Shown here: piece by piece, positions 7,269 through 15,544 of the stretch
How positions within the stretch are numbered: position 1 is the first letter of the stretch
Layout of the letters: every line of letters begins with the position of its first letter
Assembly (NCBI GenBank): GCA_964348185.1
Contig: CAYGBW010000123.1
Span: 1 to 15,548 of the forward strand
Length of the DNA: 15,548 nt
Source of the DNA: CAYGBW01 sp964348185
GTDB taxonomy: Bacteria; Desulfobacterota; BSN033; WVXP01
Reading direction: 5' to 3'
The notes under the pieces: model-generated
What the model saw: the letters and a program-made list of their open reading frames with translations, nothing else
Databases searched by the model: none
Told to the model about the DNA's origin: nothing
Translations under genes and position numbers: made by a program

Positions 7269-8669
7269 TTGCGGGTATCCCCTCTTAACATGCTTTTCGG
7301 TAGAAAGAGCGGAGAGAGCAAGGTTCTGATCTTCCACCGTAACGGGCCCTTCCGGAAGAAAACGGCGCACATGGTGGTCTCTCTGGGATATTCTTGTGAA
7401 CAGGCCGGATCCGAGTCGGTTACCCTGGAACTCCTCAAGAAAAATCAATACCCGATTTGCATTGCAGAGGCCATCCAACCTCAAACAGATACGATCGAGC
7501 TGATCAAGCGGCTCAAATCGAGAGACCCTGAAACGGACGTGCTAATGGTCCTAGATCAGGGTCTGGAACATTCGGCGACTGAAATGATGAAGGCAGGATC
7601 CAGCGATTTTATCACGCGGCCGGTGAACCTCGATCACCTTGCAGCCAAGCTCTACAAAATCGAGAGAGAGAAAGCTCTCCGGACAGAGTTCTACAGGAAG
7701 TCGATCGGTGATGCCCTGACTGGACTCTACAACCGGAGGTACTTTTACTCGAGTCTCGACGAAGAGATCCACAGGGCTGGAAAGAGGAACCGAGATCTCT
7801 CGCTTATCATGTTCGATGTGGATGGATTTAAGCAGTTTAATGACAAATATGGTCATCTCAAGGGGGACGCTCTTCTCAGAGTCGTCGGTATCATTATTCA
7901 ATTGTCTACAAAGGACCACAAGGGTAAAGGATTTCGTTATGGGGGTGATGAATTCACGATCATACTCGCGGATGTCAACGAGGAAAAGGCCACATCCCTC
8001 GGTCAGCAAATCAAAAAAACATTCAAGGAGAAGGCACCCGGAGGGCTGAGCCTCAGTATGGGGATCTCCCAATGGGAAAAGGGTCAGGACAGTGAGGCCC
8101 TTGTCAGCCGAGCTGACAAAAGAATGTACCAAGCCAAGAAACAGGCAAAAAAACTGCTTGCTTCTCCACTGCAAGTGGAGATAGGCCGCGACAACTACTA
8201 TATCCGGTGTGTGAACTGTGGCCATCTCGTCCACTGGGCGGCCATTGTCTGTGAAAACTGCCTGGTTGATCCCCGTAGGAGGGAAGCGCCCCTCCGCTCT
8301 GGAAACCAGATGGGCCAGACGATTGGGTATGGTTCCGCTCAGGAACGGCGAAAAGGCCCTCGCGTGAAGTTTCAGAAGACGTTTATTTATGATGGGTTTC
8401 AGGGTACAATCATCGATATCGGACAGGGTGGCCTTCAGATCAAAACCCAGAGTACCCTTTCCGTGGGGCAGGTGGTGGCGATCGCATTTACCCTTCCTGA
8501 TCGGCTTATCAGGTTTGTGGGCAGAGTCGTGTATACTCGACTCGCAGCAGATGGAAGCCTCCATGCGGGAATAAACTTCGATCAGATCTCCGAGGGCCAT
8601 GCTTCTGCGGTAGCTCGCTATATTGGAGGAAAAGTCCCCCTGCAAGAAATGAAGTTGGATAAGGGGTAG
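7269..8669 (+). CDS. Diguanylate cyclase with degenerate receiver, zinc ribbon and PilZ domain
   Basis: The 466-residue protein has four parts. Residues 18-130 look like a response-regulator receiver that has lost its phosphorylation site: the acceptor Asp is Glu67 (IAEAIQP), the conserved Lys is Arg117 (DFITRPV), and the N-terminal acidic pair is absent. Residues 141-297 are a GGDEF domain with an intact RYGGDEF (223-229), metal-type Asp183 and FNDKYGH, so it should make cyclic di-GMP. The inhibitory RxxD site is not in its usual place. Residues 312-332 hold CVNC and CENC (C314, C317, C328, C331), a likely zinc ribbon. Residues 360-455 are a PilZ domain with RKGPR at 361-365, but DIGQGG in place of the usual D/N-x-S-x-x-G. 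The protein is soluble. The TTG start at 7269 is chosen because GAGGTGAGG lies 7 nt upstream; the ATG at 7290 has no ribosome site. It may both make and sense c-di-GMP. Confidence 0.88.
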   Translation: MRVSPLNMLFGRKSGESKVLIFHRNGPFRKKTAHMVVSLGYSCEQAGSESVTLELLKKNQYPICIAEAIQPQTDTIELIKRLKSRDPETDVLMVLDQGLEHSATEMMKAGSSDFITRPVNLDHLAAKLYKIEREKALRTEFYRKSIGDALTGLYNRRYFYSSLDEEIHRAGKRNRDLSLIMFDVDGFKQFNDKYGHLKGDALLRVVGIIIQLSTKDHKGKGFRYGGDEFTIILADVNEEKATSLGQQIKKTFKEKAPGGLSLSMGISQWEKGQDSEALVSRADKRMYQAKKQAKKLLASPLQVEIGRDNYYIRCVNCGHLVHWAAIVCENCLVDPRRREAPLRSGNQMGQTIGYGSAQERRKGPRVKFQKTFIYDGFQGTIIDIGQGGLQIKTQSTLSVGQVVAIAFTLPDRLIRFVGRVVYTRLAADGSLHAGINFDQISEGHASAVARYIGGKVPLQEMKLDKG

Positions 8670-8815
8670 GGAAGCTTGCATTTGGCAAGGGCCACTTGTA
8701 CCGGATCCTAGGGAAGATCTGTGGATTGCGGGTTTCTTTTCAAGGTTTCTCGATTTCTGCCGATGAGAAGGGGATAAGATCTAACCTGTTTCCCTGAACA
8801 AGTCTGATTGGGTCT

Positions 8816-9790
8816 ATGTTCTATTCCTTCCTCTTTATCTTTGTGGGGTTGTTTTTTCTCTGCCCTGACCCTGCCTGGGCATGGGGCCCTGCGACCCATC
8901 TTCAACTGGGATCGCAGATCCTCAGGGACCTTTCAGGGTTGTCCCCCCTTCTACGGGATCTGATTGGGTCGTTCCCCTATGATTACCTCTATGGATGTAT
9001 CAGCGCAGACATTATTATCGGAAAGCGATATACGCGATACGAAAACCATTGCCACAACTGGTCTGTCGGTCTTCAGGTTTTAGAATCAGCAAAAACGAGG
9101 GCACAGAAGTCTTTTTCTTACGGCTATCTCAGCCACCTGGCGGCTGACACGGTTGCTCACAACTACTTTATTCCCCTTCAAATGATTACCCATTTTCAGG
9201 CCAAGGCAATGCACCACCCCTACTGGGAAATCCGGTTCGACCAACTCATCGATCCGGAAGTCTGGAACATCACCCGGGCCATGGCCAAGGAACTCAAGGA
9301 CACACACAACCCCATCCTCGATCGGGTTCTCACCGATACCCTTCTGTCCTTTCCCGTTAACAAGGGAATCTTTAACGGGCTCCTCCTGCTCTATCAGGCG
9401 AGACATTGGCAGAAGATGATCAGTCGTCTCCCCCACCGAATTCCATGGCCCCTCATTCCTGATGAGCCCCAGGAGCTCATGAAGCTCTCCATGGAGTTCA
9501 TCATGATCCTCCTGAACGAGACCCGGCAGGCCTCGCTGCTTCGATCAGATCCGGCCGGACGGCACAGTCTCAAAGGGGCGAGGAGTTTCCGTCGCCGTCT
9601 CTCATCACTCAATCGGCGAGGGCAGCTCAAGGGGGAAAGATTTGAAGCGGTGGTTACCAGCCTGAGATCCAATTTGAGGCGGCAAATCCTTGATGAGACT
9701 CCCCCCCTGTTTGCGCCCAAGGGCAGAACTAGAAGAGGTTCAACTGGGTACGATTCTTTTCTGACAACGGCTTTCGAAGACTCACGGTAA
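8816..9790 (+). CDS. Exported zinc-dependent phospholipase C-family protein
   Basis: The 324-residue product starts with a hydrophobic signal peptide that appears to end at PDPAWA, leaving Trp23 as the first mature residue. That fits the zinc-dependent phospholipase C / S1-P1 nuclease superfamily, in which an N-terminal Trp itself binds zinc. The other expected ligands are present in order: His28, Asp64 (ISADI), His78 or His80, His107-x3-Asp111-x3-His115 (SHLAADTVAH), and HHPYWE with His134 and Glu138 four apart. The C-terminal third is basic and has no recognised domain. The start has only a weak ribosome site. The gene follows the GGDEF-PilZ gene by 146 nt, so a shared transcript is possible but unproven. 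Its last 62 bases overlap, on the opposite strand, the end of the EndoQ-helicase gene. Phospholipase activity is not certain; many family members are uncharacterised. Confidence 0.78.
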   Translation: MFYSFLFIFVGLFFLCPDPAWAWGPATHLQLGSQILRDLSGLSPLLRDLIGSFPYDYLYGCISADIIIGKRYTRYENHCHNWSVGLQVLESAKTRAQKSFSYGYLSHLAADTVAHNYFIPLQMITHFQAKAMHHPYWEIRFDQLIDPEVWNITRAMAKELKDTHNPILDRVLTDTLLSFPVNKGIFNGLLLLYQARHWQKMISRLPHRIPWPLIPDEPQELMKLSMEFIMILLNETRQASLLRSDPAGRHSLKGARSFRRRLSSLNRRGQLKGERFEAVVTSLRSNLRRQILDETPPLFAPKGRTRRGSTGYDSFLTTAFEDSR

Positions 9791-12700
9791 CCTGCCTGAG
9801 ATGATCCTCGATTTCCTTAAGAAAGGGGGAGGGTTCCTGGACTCGGGTCCGGCCAAAGAGGGTGCGTCGGTGGGCACGGGTGAGGAATATCTTTTCCCTG
9901 CTCCGGGTCAGACCGACATAGAAGAGTCGACGTTCCTCTTCCTCCGGTGAGGGAGGTCGCCCTTCCGGTCTATAGGGCAAGAGATTGGCCTCACATCCGA
10001 CAATGAACACAACCGGAAATTCGAGCCCTTTGGAGGCGTGCAGGGTCATGAGCGTGACCCTTTCGGCACGGGGATCAAGAGCGTCCAGATCCGATTTCAG
10101 AGCCATCTGAGCCAGAAATTCGGCAGTATCCCCTGCCCCTACCTCTGCCTGCCTCATCAGGGCCTTCATGGTTTCTTCTTCGGGGTCAAAACCCAGGGAC
10201 TCGATAATCTCCGTGACGATCTCGACCAGGGAATTGTCGGCCCTTGCCCCTTCCGGCGCAGTGCCTGATCGATCGCTCTGGGCGTAAGGGATGCCCACCT
10301 CTCCTCGACGCTTCACAAGAAGCTCCAGAACCTGTCTGGCCCGTGGGTGTTTTGCCAAAGCCTCCCCACCGATTCGGCGGAAGGGAAGGCCTGACCGTTC
10401 AAACGCTTCCTCCAGAACCTCTCCCTGGGAATGAAGGCGATAAAACACAGCAAAATCGGAGAAGCTCCTGATCTCCGGATCCCCTGCCCCATCCACCCTT
10501 CCGCTGTCAAGAGAGAAATGGCTCGTGCCCCCCATGAGTTGTTCGATGGTATGAACGATGGACTCAGCTTCGGCCCGGTCTGTCGGATACGCCGCCACGG
10601 AGAGAAAACTCTCTCCTGAGATTCCAGACCAGAGGGGATTCTCACGGGGTGGACGGTTTTGGTTGATGAGGCTTGTTGAGGCATTGAGGATCGTTTCAGA
10701 GCTCCGGTAGTTCTGCTCGAGGCATACAATCTCTGCTTCTGGATAGTCATTCTTAAACCGGAGGAAGTAGCGGCTGTCCGCCCCTCGAAAGCCATAGATC
10801 GCCTGATCGGGGTCTCCAATCACGCACAGGTTGTCCCCATGGGGTGAGAGCAGTCGAACCAACCGGTACTGGGCATGGTTGATATCCTGGTACTCATCGA
10901 CAAAAACAAAACGGAAAAGCGCCCGGTAATGATCCAAAACCTCCGGTCTGGTCTCCAGGAGTCTCACGGGTAAAGCGATCAGGTCATCGAGATCGACACC
11001 TCTCGCCCTTTCAAGAGCATTCTCGTACCGGCGAAAGATTAGGGCGAAATCAGGATTCGACGTCTCGATCGCCTCTGGAGACAGGAGGTTCTGCTTCGCC
11101 CTGGAGATCTCTGCCAGCAAGGCAGTTCTTTCCTGGGGATTGACCGGAGAGCCCGAGCTGTTCAAGACCTCCCGAAAAAGACCCTTGGCCTGTGTGTCAT
11201 CGAAGATCACCATCCTGTCGGACTGGCCACGGGCACGCCTCTCCTCTCTGAGGATTTCATAGCCCAGGCCATGAAAAGTCAGGACCGCAACGGACGTGTT
11301 CCTTCCCAGAAGCACAGCAAGTCGTGCTCGCATCTCTTCGGCTGCTTTGTTGGTAAAGGTGATCGCGAGAACCTGCTCAGGTCTGGCGATCCCATGGCGA
11401 ATCACGTAGGCGATCCGATGGGTGAGGGTGAGGGTCTTGCCAGTCCCAGGGCCAGCAACAACCAGGAGGGGGGTCTTCCCGTGAGTGACGGCTTTCCGCT
11501 GCGGGGCATTCAACCCCTGAAGGAGAGGGTCCATTTCCTCATGAATCGCTGTAGCGACACCCCGAGGACTCAGGGGGAGAGGCGCATCATGGATTCGTTC
11601 TACCTGGCACCCCGGCCCTCTTCTCGTTATGGAGAGGGGTTTTTCCGGTCGGGGTCTCTCTGAAGAGAACAGATCTGCCTCAAAGGAAATCAGGCTTCCC
11701 TGCCCAGACAGGGTTCGCCGTTCTTCTGGGGTAAACAGGGCTATGGATCCGAACTCCCCGTCATAGCCTGCACGAATATGCACTTCCCCCTTCCGCATCC
11801 GACGGAGGCCCTCGGCAAGAAGGCCATGGCCCCTGGGCTTCAACTCCTCCAGGGGAAGATCCATAAGGATGGTGAACTCGGGTCCAAATTGCTCCAGAAG
11901 GCGTCGGTATTCAGCCTGAACCCCCTTTGTCTGAGCGCCAAGTCCCCGGGCCTGAGCCAAAATCTCGGGAAGGGTCAACAGGCTTCTGAAGGATGGAGCC
12001 CCTGGTGGCCGAATCCCCTCATTGCGATCTGCCAGTTCCTCGACCCGGTGCATGACCCCCACGGTGACAGGGCGACCGCACTTCGGACAGCGTCCGTTGT
12101 TTTCCAAGGTGTCCCTTGGACTCATTCGCATGTTGCACTTTCGATGGCCGTCGAAATGGTACTTCCCCTCCTCGGGAAAGAATTCGATGGTTCCGAGAAA
12201 CTTGCGGCAGTCCCTCGATTTCAAAGCATCGAACATCGCATAGTAGGATAGGTCCGTGTCGAAGATATTGGCCTCCCTTCCGAGATTCGAAGGGGAGTGG
12301 GCATCGGAATTGGACATCAGGACCCGGTCATCGAGAGCGGACACACGCCAGTTCATGGGGGGGTCGGACGAAAGACCCGTTTCCACCGCAAAAATATGGC
12401 GGGAGAGCTCACCAAAGCATTCCTCCAGAGAGTCAAAGCCTGATTTTGAACCAAACAGAGAAAACCAGGGTGTCCAGATGTGGGCCGGCACTAAATGAGC
12501 ATCAGGGCTCACACGGAGCACCGTCTCCAGCAAGTCCTGGGCATCGAGGCCCAGGATGGGACGGCCATCCGACCGGACGTTACCGATCCGCTCCAGATCC
12601 CGGTTGAGCCTTTCCCCTGTTTCGAAATCAGGAACAAAAACGACACTGTGAGTCTTCCGGACTCGACCCCCCTTCTTGTAAATGCAACTGATCTCCACCG

Positions 12701-12968
12701 ACAGCATGAACCGGACCGGTGCCCGGCATGGGGGCGGCACGCTTGGATCGGTCTGGGCGGCAAACTCGGGTTTCAGGCTGAAAAGCCCAGGCTCTGCCTC
12801 CTGGAGTTTCTCCCTGAGCTCCGAAAACCACTGGGGATGGGTGAAGTCACCGGTCCCCAGAACCCTGATGCCTTTGAGTTGGGCCCAGAGGCCGAGATGC
12901 TCCAGGTTGAGGGTCCTCGAAGTGGCTCGAGAGAGGTAGGAATGGATGTGCAAATCGGCGATAAACAT
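9729..12968 (-). CDS. EndoQ-like PHP endonuclease fused to a UvrD/PcrA-type superfamily 1 helicase
   Basis: The 1079-residue protein is a two-part fusion. Residues 1-420 match the EndoQ type of PHP nuclease, which in archaea cuts DNA 5' of deaminated bases (uracil, hypoxanthine, xanthine) and abasic sites. Metal motifs are DLHIHSYLSRATS (5-17), GTGDFTHPQW (38-47), SVEIS (90-94), PAHIWTPWFSLFGSKSGFDS (161-180) and NSDAHSPSNLG (220-230). A zinc finger follows (H275, C278, C294, C297). Residues 485-1050 are a complete UvrD/Rep/PcrA helicase: AGPGTGKT (505-512), DEYQD (691-695), GDPDQAIYGFRGAD (718-731), QNYRS (752-756), VTLMTLHASKGLEF (971-984) and EEERRLFYVGLTR (1010-1022). The last five residues, QLNLF, resemble the bacterial sliding-clamp-binding motif. 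The start ATG follows a near-consensus promoter at 12998-13026. All catalytic motifs look intact. A role in repair of deaminated DNA is inferred. Confidence 0.92.
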   Translation of the reverse strand: MFIADLHIHSYLSRATSRTLNLEHLGLWAQLKGIRVLGTGDFTHPQWFSELREKLQEAEPGLFSLKPEFAAQTDPSVPPPCRAPVRFMLSVEISCIYKKGGRVRKTHSVVFVPDFETGERLNRDLERIGNVRSDGRPILGLDAQDLLETVLRVSPDAHLVPAHIWTPWFSLFGSKSGFDSLEECFGELSRHIFAVETGLSSDPPMNWRVSALDDRVLMSNSDAHSPSNLGREANIFDTDLSYYAMFDALKSRDCRKFLGTIEFFPEEGKYHFDGHRKCNMRMSPRDTLENNGRCPKCGRPVTVGVMHRVEELADRNEGIRPPGAPSFRSLLTLPEILAQARGLGAQTKGVQAEYRRLLEQFGPEFTILMDLPLEELKPRGHGLLAEGLRRMRKGEVHIRAGYDGEFGSIALFTPEERRTLSGQGSLISFEADLFSSERPRPEKPLSITRRGPGCQVERIHDAPLPLSPRGVATAIHEEMDPLLQGLNAPQRKAVTHGKTPLLVVAGPGTGKTLTLTHRIAYVIRHGIARPEQVLAITFTNKAAEEMRARLAVLLGRNTSVAVLTFHGLGYEILREERRARGQSDRMVIFDDTQAKGLFREVLNSSGSPVNPQERTALLAEISRAKQNLLSPEAIETSNPDFALIFRRYENALERARGVDLDDLIALPVRLLETRPEVLDHYRALFRFVFVDEYQDINHAQYRLVRLLSPHGDNLCVIGDPDQAIYGFRGADSRYFLRFKNDYPEAEIVCLEQNYRSSETILNASTSLINQNRPPRENPLWSGISGESFLSVAAYPTDRAEAESIVHTIEQLMGGTSHFSLDSGRVDGAGDPEIRSFSDFAVFYRLHSQGEVLEEAFERSGLPFRRIGGEALAKHPRARQVLELLVKRRGEVGIPYAQSDRSGTAPEGARADNSLVEIVTEIIESLGFDPEEETMKALMRQAEVGAGDTAEFLAQMALKSDLDALDPRAERVTLMTLHASKGLEFPVVFIVGCEANLLPYRPEGRPPSPEEEERRLFYVGLTRSREKIFLTRAHRRTLFGRTRVQEPSPFLKEIEDHLRQVTVSLRKPLSEKNRTQLNLF

Positions 12969-12997
12969 GGCAAGGCTGCCCAGTCTGAGTTGACGGG

Positions 12998-13026
12998 AAT
13001 TTATCAGGAAGAGAAGAATTTGTCAA
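12998..13026 (-). promoter_or_regulatory. Sigma70 promoter of the EndoQ-helicase gene
   Basis: On the minus strand a perfect -35 box TTGACA (13021-13026), a 17-nt spacer and the -10 box TAAATT (12998-13003, four of six) lie directly before the gene. The expected transcription start is near 12990, giving a leader of about 20 nt before the ATG at 12968. The fusion can therefore be expressed independently of the DUF3604 gene upstream. Confidence 0.7.
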
Positions 13027-13142
13027 TATATTGTTTTCCTGAAGACCCGAAATACAACATGTTGTTGTGTCCAAGGTTCTCAAAATCGATCGCAGGATTG
13101 GGATCATCGGGACATCTTGGATCTCCTCCAGGCCAGACCGCT

Positions 13143-15233
13143 TTACCCTGTAACGTAGATCGGGCTAGTCCAGGCCATATGGCCATCCTCCTGGTGGACG
13201 CAGACATAGATTGGATTGTCACCCTTGCGCAGCTTGGAAAAAAGAATTTCAAAGGTAAAAGCCGTCGATTCCTGATGGTCAGGCAACCGGTAGATCTCGA
13301 TCTGTTTGTGTAGACCCCCGTATCTCCTGACCTTCGGTACGAGCCCGATCGATTTGACCGGACACCTGGCTGTCCCCTGCACCGTCTCGACTTCAAGGGT
13401 TCCGGCGTTCCGCCGTTCCAGTTCCAGGATGGTGCCAGCGACGCCGCCGGTTGTCACGGACTTCCATTTCAGGCAATTCGATCTCGCTCGTTGCAACGGC
13501 TTCGTTAGGTTCCAAAAGTTGATGGGAACAAAGGATAGGATGCGGTTGCCTCGGACACGCAGCATTCCATCCCACTCGGCCATACGCGCCCTTCCCCTCA
13601 CCTCAGCGCCGGACCAGACGACCTTAATGCGCCGGCCGAGGTCCTCCCTACCGAAAGGACGCAGGGTGCGGATCTTATCGAGACCGTTGCGTACCTCCAC
13701 CCGGTCGATCGGAGCCGTGCCGAGGATCCGACCCTTCAGCGTTACCCTCCCCTCTCCCCCGTCGATCGTGTCACCCATGATGGCGGTTCGGCCCGTTGCC
13801 GTTCTCACCCGGATATCCAAGAGAGCGCGATGACCCGTTGTCGCATAGAAGTGCCGGGCCCTCATGGCGGCGTGAACGCTTTCCCGGTCGAGGCGCTCAG
13901 CCAAGACACAGGTGAGCCCCCCAAAGGACCCAAACTCGCCAGCCCCTGGATACGACGCACCTGGGCGGGTTTTATGTCCGTCAGAGTTGGCGCAGATTCC
14001 AATGCGGTAGCCCCTGCGCAAGGCCTCCTCCACGAGCCATTCGAAGGTCCCCCAGGCGGAGTGGACTTCCACGGCCACCTCCACCTCCTCGTCGTGCATA
14101 TCCAGGTCGGCGTACCGCCCGCCCACGTGGGCAAAGACAAAAGGGGCTGGCCCGTTGAGGTTGCGAAACAGATCCCCAGCTGTCGGTGAGTCCTTGTACT
14201 TCGATGCGGCGCCAGGCAAGAGCTCACGGGAACTCCGGGTGATCACACCACCCTCAGACTTGTAATAGACATTGCGGTCACCGCCGAGAGGGGTGTTCCC
14301 ACTCCACTCATATCCAGGAAATGTAACAAATGTGTCAGGTTCGTAGAATCGTCGCGTCATGGCGTTGACCTTGTCCCAGAACGCATCCGTCACTTGGAAG
14401 TCATTGCCCTGGTGGGCACAGATTTGGAGCAAGCCATAGTCACGGGCGAACTCGAAGTAGTCCTCGATGGTATTGCTACCGATCGTCTCCTCAGTCTGGC
14501 CGTGTAAGTCCGCCCAGTAGGGGTGGAGAGACGGGGGGGCCGAGATCACGTCGATGGGGTTGCTCCGCGCTGAAAAAGTGGTTTTCGGGTCCTTCGCCGT
14601 CACCGTCTGGACACCGGGTGTGGAAAAGCCAGCGTGCTCGAACCGCCTGGGCTTGCCTGTGGGATTACCCCAACGGTCTTCTGGTCTGAGGAAGTACGCA
14701 AAGGGCTTCCGGATTTCGATCTGGGAGGGAGCGATGCACACCGCCCGCGCTGGGGTTCCCGCAACAATGGGAATCTCGGGCGATTTGGGCAGTTCCTTGA
14801 ACTGATAGGTGGCGACCGGGTCCACCCATGTCTTGAACTCAAACGTGTGTTCCCGAAAGGTCTGGACCTGCCAGCCAGGGGAGCCCCCCGAGGGATCACC
14901 AAAGACCACCACGACCTTCTCCCCCCGGTCGACGTACCCTCCGGTAATCTGGATAAAGAGCGCACGGCTCCACGGCCGGGTGTGGCCCTTCTTATCCCAG
15001 CGCGGCACCAGACGGCAGCGGCCCGTTGTGTGGAGGGAGCAGTAGTCTGGGGCAGAAGGGTCTGTGAACTGGGGCCTGCCGAAATCACCCACACTGCGGA
15101 AGACGATCTTCAAGTAACCCGAGTCGTCGATGGGGTGGCCGGCTGTATAGGTATAGGTGACTGTGGCATATGAACCCGCCACAAGGGGCGTGCTCGGAGA
15201 AATCGTGGCCCTGCCTAACTCGATATCTGTCAC
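13143..15233 (-). CDS. DUF3604-family PHP-like metal-dependent hydrolase
   Basis: The 696-residue protein has a beta-rich N-terminal part (residues 1-230). A DUF3604 core follows with likely metal-binding motifs in the order seen in PHP-type phosphoesterases: YWADLHGQTEE (239-249, His244), CAHQGNDF (272-279), PGYEW (306-310), FAHVGG (367-372), VEVHSAWG (388-395), NSDGHKTRPG (416-425) and HFYATTG (461-467). The C-terminal 220 residues look like another beta-rich domain. The family is uncharacterised as far as I know; hydrolysis of a phosphoester or similar bond is an inference from the metal motifs. I see no signal peptide with this start. The GTG at 15233 is supported by AAAGGAGG ending 5 nt upstream (15239-15246). 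A candidate promoter and palindrome lie before it. It is 174 nt upstream of the EndoQ-helicase gene on the same strand, but that gene has its own promoter. Confidence 0.85.
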   Translation of the reverse strand: MTDIELGRATISPSTPLVAGSYATVTYTYTAGHPIDDSGYLKIVFRSVGDFGRPQFTDPSAPDYCSLHTTGRCRLVPRWDKKGHTRPWSRALFIQITGGYVDRGEKVVVVFGDPSGGSPGWQVQTFREHTFEFKTWVDPVATYQFKELPKSPEIPIVAGTPARAVCIAPSQIEIRKPFAYFLRPEDRWGNPTGKPRRFEHAGFSTPGVQTVTAKDPKTTFSARSNPIDVISAPPSLHPYWADLHGQTEETIGSNTIEDYFEFARDYGLLQICAHQGNDFQVTDAFWDKVNAMTRRFYEPDTFVTFPGYEWSGNTPLGGDRNVYYKSEGGVITRSSRELLPGAASKYKDSPTAGDLFRNLNGPAPFVFAHVGGRYADLDMHDEEVEVAVEVHSAWGTFEWLVEEALRRGYRIGICANSDGHKTRPGASYPGAGEFGSFGGLTCVLAERLDRESVHAAMRARHFYATTGHRALLDIRVRTATGRTAIMGDTIDGGEGRVTLKGRILGTAPIDRVEVRNGLDKIRTLRPFGREDLGRRIKVVWSGAEVRGRARMAEWDGMLRVRGNRILSFVPINFWNLTKPLQRARSNCLKWKSVTTGGVAGTILELERRNAGTLEVETVQGTARCPVKSIGLVPKVRRYGGLHKQIEIYRLPDHQESTAFTFEILFSKLRKGDNPIYVCVHQEDGHMAWTSPIYVTG

Positions 15234-15249
15234 CTGGTCCTCCTTTCAC

Positions 15250-15263
15250 GCACGTTATCGTGC
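15250..15263. promoter_or_regulatory. Small palindrome at the DUF3604 transcription start, possible operator
   Basis: GCACG (15250-15254) and CGTGC (15259-15263) flank TTAT, just downstream of the proposed -10 box and just before the Shine-Dalgarno sequence. It could bind a repressor or form a small leader hairpin; it may also be chance. Confidence 0.3.
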
Positions 15264-15264
15264 C

Positions 15265-15293
15265 TACATATCAGAAAAACAGGAGATTCTCAA
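15265..15293 (-). promoter_or_regulatory. Probable promoter of the DUF3604 gene
   Basis: On the minus strand TTGAGA (15288-15293, five of six) is followed by a 17-nt spacer and TATGTA (15265-15270, four of six). The start of transcription would fall within or next to the palindrome at 15250-15263, about 25 nt before the GTG start. Confidence 0.45.
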
Positions 15294-15497
15294 TATTCTT
15301 TTTGAGGGATGCTAATCATCCCACCTTCATGTCTCTTCTTCGCCCTGCCAAACCGCTCATACAGTCCTGGAGTTTCCTCAGAAATAACTGATCGCATTAT
15401 GCAACTGATTGAAATTATGTTGAATATCTGATTAGAAGAGTAGCCAAACCTCTTTTTGTATTTCCCAAGGGTTTTTTGATCAATCTAAGGCTCGCTT

Positions 15498-15544
15498 ATG
15501 GCGATTGAGTGTTTGCGTGCGAATTCGTGCGCGAAACTCGCCAT
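15498..15544. repeat. Imperfect palindrome at the right edge
   Basis: ATGGCGA (15498-15504) and TCGCCAT (15538-15544) are perfectly inverted, and the inner sequence is also roughly self-complementary around GAATTC (15521-15526), with a few mismatches and bulges. It may be a terminator of a gene beyond the edge or the end of a repeat element; the cut-off window prevents a decision. Confidence 0.35.

Noticed and set aside
7551..8681. Long minus-strand open frame (376 codons)
   Set aside because: It is the shadow of the GGDEF-PilZ gene, whose motifs are intact on the plus strand.
12495..13313. Plus-strand open frame (272 codons)
   Set aside because: It runs antisense across the EndoQ start, its promoter and the end of the DUF3604 gene, all of which are well supported on the minus strand.
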